Below are positions 7,033-9,488 of a stretch of DNA of 9,488 nt, in pieces; positions within the stretch are counted from its first letter, which is position 1; the number at the start of each line of letters is the position of its first letter. The stretch is from assembly GCA_020631295.1 (NCBI GenBank), contig JAHDHN010000053.1, forward strand, positions 1-9,488. The letters run 5' to 3'. The position numbers and the translations under genes are program-made. The DNA is from Rickettsiales bacterium (GTDB taxonomy: Bacteria > Pseudomonadota > Alphaproteobacteria > Rickettsiales > UBA8987). Under the pieces are notes generated by a model. It had not been told where the DNA came from. It did no database searches and saw nothing but the letters and a program-made list of their open reading frames with translations.

Positions 7033-7107
7033 CGTATGACCTTTTATATATGAATGAATTGGGCGCGTTTATGGAAGATGCGCCGAAAAACTGCAAGGAG
7101 TAATCAA
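7033..7107. promoter_or_regulatory. divergent intergenic region of purB and the DUF3108 gene
   Basis: These 75 bp carry both ribosome binding sites and must hold at least part of both promoters. On the minus strand, TTGCAG followed 17 nt later by CATAAA could be a weak sigma-70-type promoter for purB. GGCGC (7062-7066) and GCGCC (7080-7084) form a short inverted repeat. None of these is compelling alone. Confidence 0.3.
7095..7100 (+). promoter_or_regulatory. ribosome binding site for the DUF3108 gene
   Basis: AAGGAG, seven nt before ATG at 7108. It places the start 54 bp inside the longer open frame that begins at 7054, and it puts the signal peptide at the N-terminus. Confidence 0.85.
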
Positions 7108-7878
7108 ATGCAACGGATTGTTTTTTTCTTTCTGGTTTGGGTGGTGGGTATGAATATGGCCTATGCCAGCGATGCAGCACTGCTTGAGGAGCTGAATGGT
7201 ACAGTAAAATATGATGCTAAGTGGAAAGGCATGACTGTGGGCAAGCTTTCTTTTGATGTGGCACCCTTGGGTAAAGACAGATTTCGTGTGGTAAGCAGCA
7301 TAAAATCCAAAGGCATTGTGGCTGCCGCCACGAAATATAAAAGCAGCACCGCGGCTACATTAAAGTTTAAAGACGGTGTGTTTTATACCACAGAGTACGA
7401 AAGTGACATGAAGCGCCGCAACAAGCCGCGCAACATTGCCATTACGTATAAAGGCACAGATGTGCAGGCAGTGACGATTACGCCGCCAGAAAAGAGCTGG
7501 AAGCGTAAAGACGTGCCAAATACTCTGCGCAACAAGGCACTTTCACCGCTGGGTATGGTGCTTACTGCGTGGTATCACAGTGCAAATGCCATTGCTGCAG
7601 GCAAGCACAGTGCTGATTTAACATTTGATGTATATGACGGCCGTCGTCAGTCTAAAGCTACATTTGCGTTGCGCCCGATTAATACCACAACATTAAAAGC
7701 CACGGTGAGCTACACGCCTGTGGCGGGCTATTCCGACCGTGACCTGGAGCGCCATAAAGAGGCTGCTTTTTCTGTCACTGCCATTATCGACAAGGAAAAA
7801 AGACTGCCCATCTCCATCCAAGGCCTGTCTAATATCGGCGACGGCAAAGCAGTGCTGAAAGATGTGGTTCGTCGTTAG
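7108..7878 (+). CDS. secreted DUF3108-type protein
   Basis: A 256-aa exported protein. The N-terminus (MQRIVFFF...) is a classical Sec signal peptide: a short basic start, a hydrophobic core, and a likely cleavage after AYA at residue 20, so the mature protein is periplasmic. The rest reads as beta-rich and matches the DUF3108 pattern: YDAKWKGMTVGKLSFDV near the start of the mature part, a strand with SSIKSKGIVAAATKYKSS, an ALSPLGMVLTAWY segment in the middle, VYDGRRQSKATF, and PISIQGLSNIGDGKAVLKDV at the end. DUF3108 has no established biochemical role that I know of. There are no catalytic motifs, lipobox or transmembrane helices beyond the signal. It lies 50 bp before trmD on the same strand and may share its transcript. 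Family assignment is from pattern recognition. Confidence 0.8.
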   Translation: MQRIVFFFLVWVVGMNMAYASDAALLEELNGTVKYDAKWKGMTVGKLSFDVAPLGKDRFRVVSSIKSKGIVAAATKYKSSTAATLKFKDGVFYTTEYESDMKRRNKPRNIAITYKGTDVQAVTITPPEKSWKRKDVPNTLRNKALSPLGMVLTAWYHSANAIAAGKHSADLTFDVYDGRRQSKATFALRPINTTTLKATVSYTPVAGYSDRDLERHKEAAFSVTAIIDKEKRLPISIQGLSNIGDGKAVLKDVVRR

Positions 7879-7928
7879 GCGCTATAAACACTAGATAAAT
7901 CTTCTAATAACGTTATAGCAATTGCGCT

Positions 7929-8657
7929 ATGACACTGCATTTTACCGTTCTTACCTTATTTCCAGAATTATTTCCTGGGCCGCTTGGGGCTTCGGTGACC
8001 GGCCGTGCGTTGGAGCAAGGTACGTGGTGCTGTGATGCGGTAAATATCCGTGATTATGCCACCGATCCGCATAAAACTGTGGATGATATTCCGTATGGTG
8101 GCGGTGCCGGCATGGTGATGAAGCCGGATATTTTAGGCAGCTCTATTGAGGCTGCATCTCAGCAACAAGCGGTACCGTCTCGCCGTATTTACCTTTCGCC
8201 GCGCGGCAAGCCGCTTACACAGCCTTTGGTGCAGGAGTTGGCAGCTGAGTCACATATCACATTACTGTGTGGGCGTTATGAGGGTGTAGATCAGCGTGTG
8301 CTGGATGCATATGATTTTGATGAAGTAAGCATTGGTGATATTGTGCTGAGTGGCGGTGAGCTGGCCGCCTTTCCATTGATGGATGCGATTATTCGCCTAT
8401 TACCAGGTGTGCTGGGGCATGAAGAGAGTGCCTCTGAGGAAAGTTTTGGCGATGGCGCCTATGCTGATTTGCTGGAATATCCGCATTATACACGCCCGGC
8501 AAGCTGGCAGGGCAGGGAGGTGCCAGAGATCTTACGCAGCGGTGATCATGCAAAAATTGCAAATTGGCGCTTGCATCAGGCAGAAAAACTCACTAAAGAA
8601 CGCCGTCCAGAGTTATGGCGCCGCTATGAAGCCGCGCAAGGAGAGAATGATGACTAA
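7929..8657 (+). CDS. trmD: tRNA (guanine37-N1)-methyltransferase
   Basis: A cytosolic SPOUT-class enzyme that puts the m1G37 mark next to the anticodon, preventing +1 frameshifting. The 242 aa are normal length. The start LHFTVLTLFPELF fits the family N-terminus. YGGGAGMVMKP is at 56-66, and the trefoil knot with the SAM site includes YLSPRGKPL (88-96), LLCGRYEGVDQRV (112-124) and SIGDIVLSGGELAA (134-147). R156 corresponds to E. coli R154. At the position of E. coli D169 (EDSF), the proposed general base, this protein has E171 (EESF), and about three extra residues follow before LLEYPHYTRP. I believe EESF is common in alphaproteobacterial TrmD, so the enzyme is probably active. No good ribosome binding site precedes the ATG. 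It overlaps rplS by eight nt. rimM is not upstream. Confidence 0.97.
   Translation: MTLHFTVLTLFPELFPGPLGASVTGRALEQGTWCCDAVNIRDYATDPHKTVDDIPYGGGAGMVMKPDILGSSIEAASQQQAVPSRRIYLSPRGKPLTQPLVQELAAESHITLLCGRYEGVDQRVLDAYDFDEVSIGDIVLSGGELAAFPLMDAIIRLLPGVLGHEESASEESFGDGAYADLLEYPHYTRPASWQGREVPEILRSGDHAKIANWRLHQAEKLTKERRPELWRRYEAAQGENDD
8638..8643 (+). promoter_or_regulatory. ribosome binding site for rplS inside trmD
   Basis: AAGGAG within the last codons of trmD. It lies three nt before ATG at 8647 and six nt before ATG at 8650, so the second ATG is the better start. Confidence 0.75.
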
Positions 8658-9102
8658 CCTAGTAGAGCAGTTTGAACAGGCACAAAAAGAGAAGCTTGGT
8701 AAAGGCCATCCTGAATTTCAGGCGGGTGATACGGTGCGTGTGAATGCCTTGATTGTGGAAGGTAACAAAGAGCGTGTGCAGGCCTTTGAAGGCGTATGTA
8801 TTGCTAAGCGCAACCGTGGTCTGAACTCTACTTTTACGGTGCGTAAGATCAGTAACGGTGAAGGTGTGGAGCGTGTGTTCCCACTCTATTCTCCGCGTAT
8901 TCAGTCTATTGTTGTGGTGCGTCGTGGCGATGTGCGTCGTGCAAAGCTATATTACATGCGTGAGCTTTCTGGTAAGGCAGCACGTATCCGTGAGAAGCGT
9001 GATTTCACCTCTGCAAAAGACAATGTGGTGAAAGTGGAGCCTAAAGCTGAAGCTGCACCTGTTGCGGACGATGCGCCTAAGGCCGAAGCTGCTAATAGCT
9101 AA
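8650..9102 (+). CDS. rplS: 50S ribosomal protein L19
   Basis: A 150-aa large-subunit protein at the interface with the 30S subunit. The L19 core covers about residues 1-118: FQAGDTVRVNALIVEGNKERVQAFEGVCIAKRNRG, the TFTVRKISNGEGVERVFPLYSP block, and the family signature VRRGDVRRAKLYYMR at 90-104. After the core there is an Ala/Glu/Lys/Pro-rich tail of about 30 residues (VEPKAEAAPV onward). It is low in complexity and probably disordered, as in several alphaproteobacterial L19 proteins. The start at 8650 is chosen for its spacing from AAGGAG; 8647 would add one Met. The much longer frame open from 8383 is a read-through of trmD and not part of L19. The overlap with the trmD stop suggests coupled translation. 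No T-tract terminator is seen downstream. Confidence 0.98.
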   Translation: MTNLVEQFEQAQKEKLGKGHPEFQAGDTVRVNALIVEGNKERVQAFEGVCIAKRNRGLNSTFTVRKISNGEGVERVFPLYSPRIQSIVVVRRGDVRRAKLYYMRELSGKAARIREKRDFTSAKDNVVKVEPKAEAAPVADDAPKAEAANS

Positions 9103-9192
9103 TTTTCCTTTATTCTAATTCCATTTAACAATATTGCACTGCAATCCCTGACAAGCCGCAGCGCAGATCTGGGATCCAGGGTTAACAGGGGC
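9103..9192. other. spacer after rplS, nothing recognised
   Basis: Ninety bases between rplS and the MITE-like element. They hold weak inverted repeats only, such as CCCTG (9146-9150) with CAGGG (9177-9181), and no hairpin followed by a T-run. No ORF or RNA gene was recognised here. Confidence 0.4.
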
Positions 9193-9344
9193 TATAGTAA
9201 ATTGAATTTGTAATTACGCATTATATTTGTATGGTTTATAGTGCATTCATTTTATGAATACACTATGGAGACCGCCCAAAAGGGCGGGATTCCGCCGCGT
9301 TGAGCTGCGCGTTTTGTGCGTAAGCACAAATTCAATTTACTATA
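9193..9344. mobile_element. 152-bp MITE-like element with 19-bp perfect TIRs
   Basis: TATAGTAAATTGAATTTGT at 9193-9211 is the exact reverse complement of 9326-9344. Both ends start with TA, as expected when a Tc1/mariner-IS630-type transposase moves the element into a TA target. The inside has no coding potential but is full of hairpins: ATAGTGCATTCAT with ATGAATACACTAT (9238-9250 and 9254-9266, one G-T pair), CCGCCC-AAAA-GGGCGG (9272-9287), and TTTGTGC with GCACAAA around a GTAA (GNRA-type) loop at 9313-9330. Such a compact, structured, non-coding element is typical of MITEs or of palindromic repeats. Whether other copies exist cannot be seen from one window. Confidence 0.65.
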
Positions 9345-9350
9345 TTTATT

Positions 9351-9437
9351 ATGACTTATGGATATAGTGACGACTTACGTGAAGCAGCCTTATCGCGCTA
9401 TGATGCGGGAGGTATCACGCAATCAGCGGTAAGTGAA
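9351..9437 (+). pseudogene. IS630-type transposase N-terminus, remnant
   Basis: The first 29 codons (MTYGYSDDLREAALSRYDAG, then GITQSAVSE) resemble the HTH domain that opens IS630-family transposases: YSDDLREAAL, then a short linker, then a recognition helix (ITQSAVSE). After the Glu codon at 9435-9437 the expected L-F-G-V/I-S continuation is missing. The frame stays open to the window edge but reads PPLVYRRVKHSRK, which I cannot match and which overlaps the start of the next gene. The fragment begins seven bp after the MITE-like element, whose TIRs are also IS630-like. I infer a truncated insertion sequence; continuation beyond the window as a divergent transposase is less likely but possible. 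Confidence 0.45.
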
Positions 9438-9483
9438 CCGCCCCTAGTTTATCGGAGAGTAAAACACTCTAGAAAGGTAAACT

Positions 9484-9488
9484 ATGAT
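9484..9488 (+). CDS. start of a downstream gene, cut by the window edge
   Basis: ATG at 9484-9486 is preceded by AGAAAGG ending six nt upstream, a good ribosome binding site. A small hairpin AGAGT-AAAAC-ACTCT (9456-9470) lies just before it in the leader. Only the start codon and two more bases are visible, so no product can be named. In some alphaproteobacteria leuC follows rplS, which is a guess from synteny only. Confidence 0.4.

Noticed and set aside
7054..7107. Longer start for the DUF3108 gene at 7054
   Set aside because: It would bury the signal peptide 18 residues inside the protein, while AAGGAG stands correctly before 7108.
8383..8649. Extended N-terminus of L19 from 8383
   Set aside because: This is the alternate frame of trmD; L19 proteins start at the TNLVEQFEQ segment, and the ribosome binding site is at 8638-8643.
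9272..9287. Terminator for rplS at the CCGCCC/GGGCGG hairpin
   Set aside because: The hairpin is followed by GATTCCG and not by a T-tract, and it lies inside the MITE-like element.

Overview
The window looks like a chromosomal stretch from an alphaproteobacterium of moderate GC content. The evidence is the trmD-rplS pair, an L19 with an Ala/Glu-rich C-terminal tail, TrmD motif variants of a type I associate with Alphaproteobacteria, and an IS630-type transposase remnant. The species cannot be named from the sequence. Most genes are core metabolism or translation. The unusual material sits in the gaps between them and in one AT-rich gene.

Left part (1-4184, minus strand). Read in transcription order, a probable operon runs metC (cystathionine beta-lyase), an AT-rich orphan of 297 aa with a possible GNAT-like fold, a 53-aa HTH-like protein, and an AMP-forming acyl-CoA synthetase of the plant AAE17/18 type. 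The orphan starts on a TTG that overlaps the metC stop. Near-identical octamers lie at its start and its stop, so it looks like a gene-sized insertion into an older metC/small-ORF/synthetase operon.

Middle (4185-7032). ahcY (S-adenosylhomocysteine hydrolase) is divergent from metC across only 47 bp. Both enzymes release homocysteine, so they form a methionine-cycle pair. ahcY converges on purB (adenylosuccinate lyase). The 197-bp gap between them holds the most striking non-coding feature: two inverted 30-bp hairpin units with an identical loop. All six differences between the units are paired compensatory changes, as in a REPIN/BIME-like or structured RNA element.

Right part (7033-9488, plus strand). 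A secreted DUF3108-type protein is divergent from purB and is followed by trmD (tRNA m1G37 methyltransferase) and rplS (ribosomal protein L19). trmD and rplS overlap and are probably translationally coupled. rimM, the usual neighbour before trmD, is absent here. The 381 bp after rplS (9103-9483) hold no intact gene. They contain a 152-bp MITE-like element with perfect 19-bp terminal inverted repeats, a truncated IS630 transposase N-terminus, and a short leader with a good ribosome binding site for a gene that starts at the window edge. No RNA genes, CRISPR arrays or classical T-tract terminators were found.
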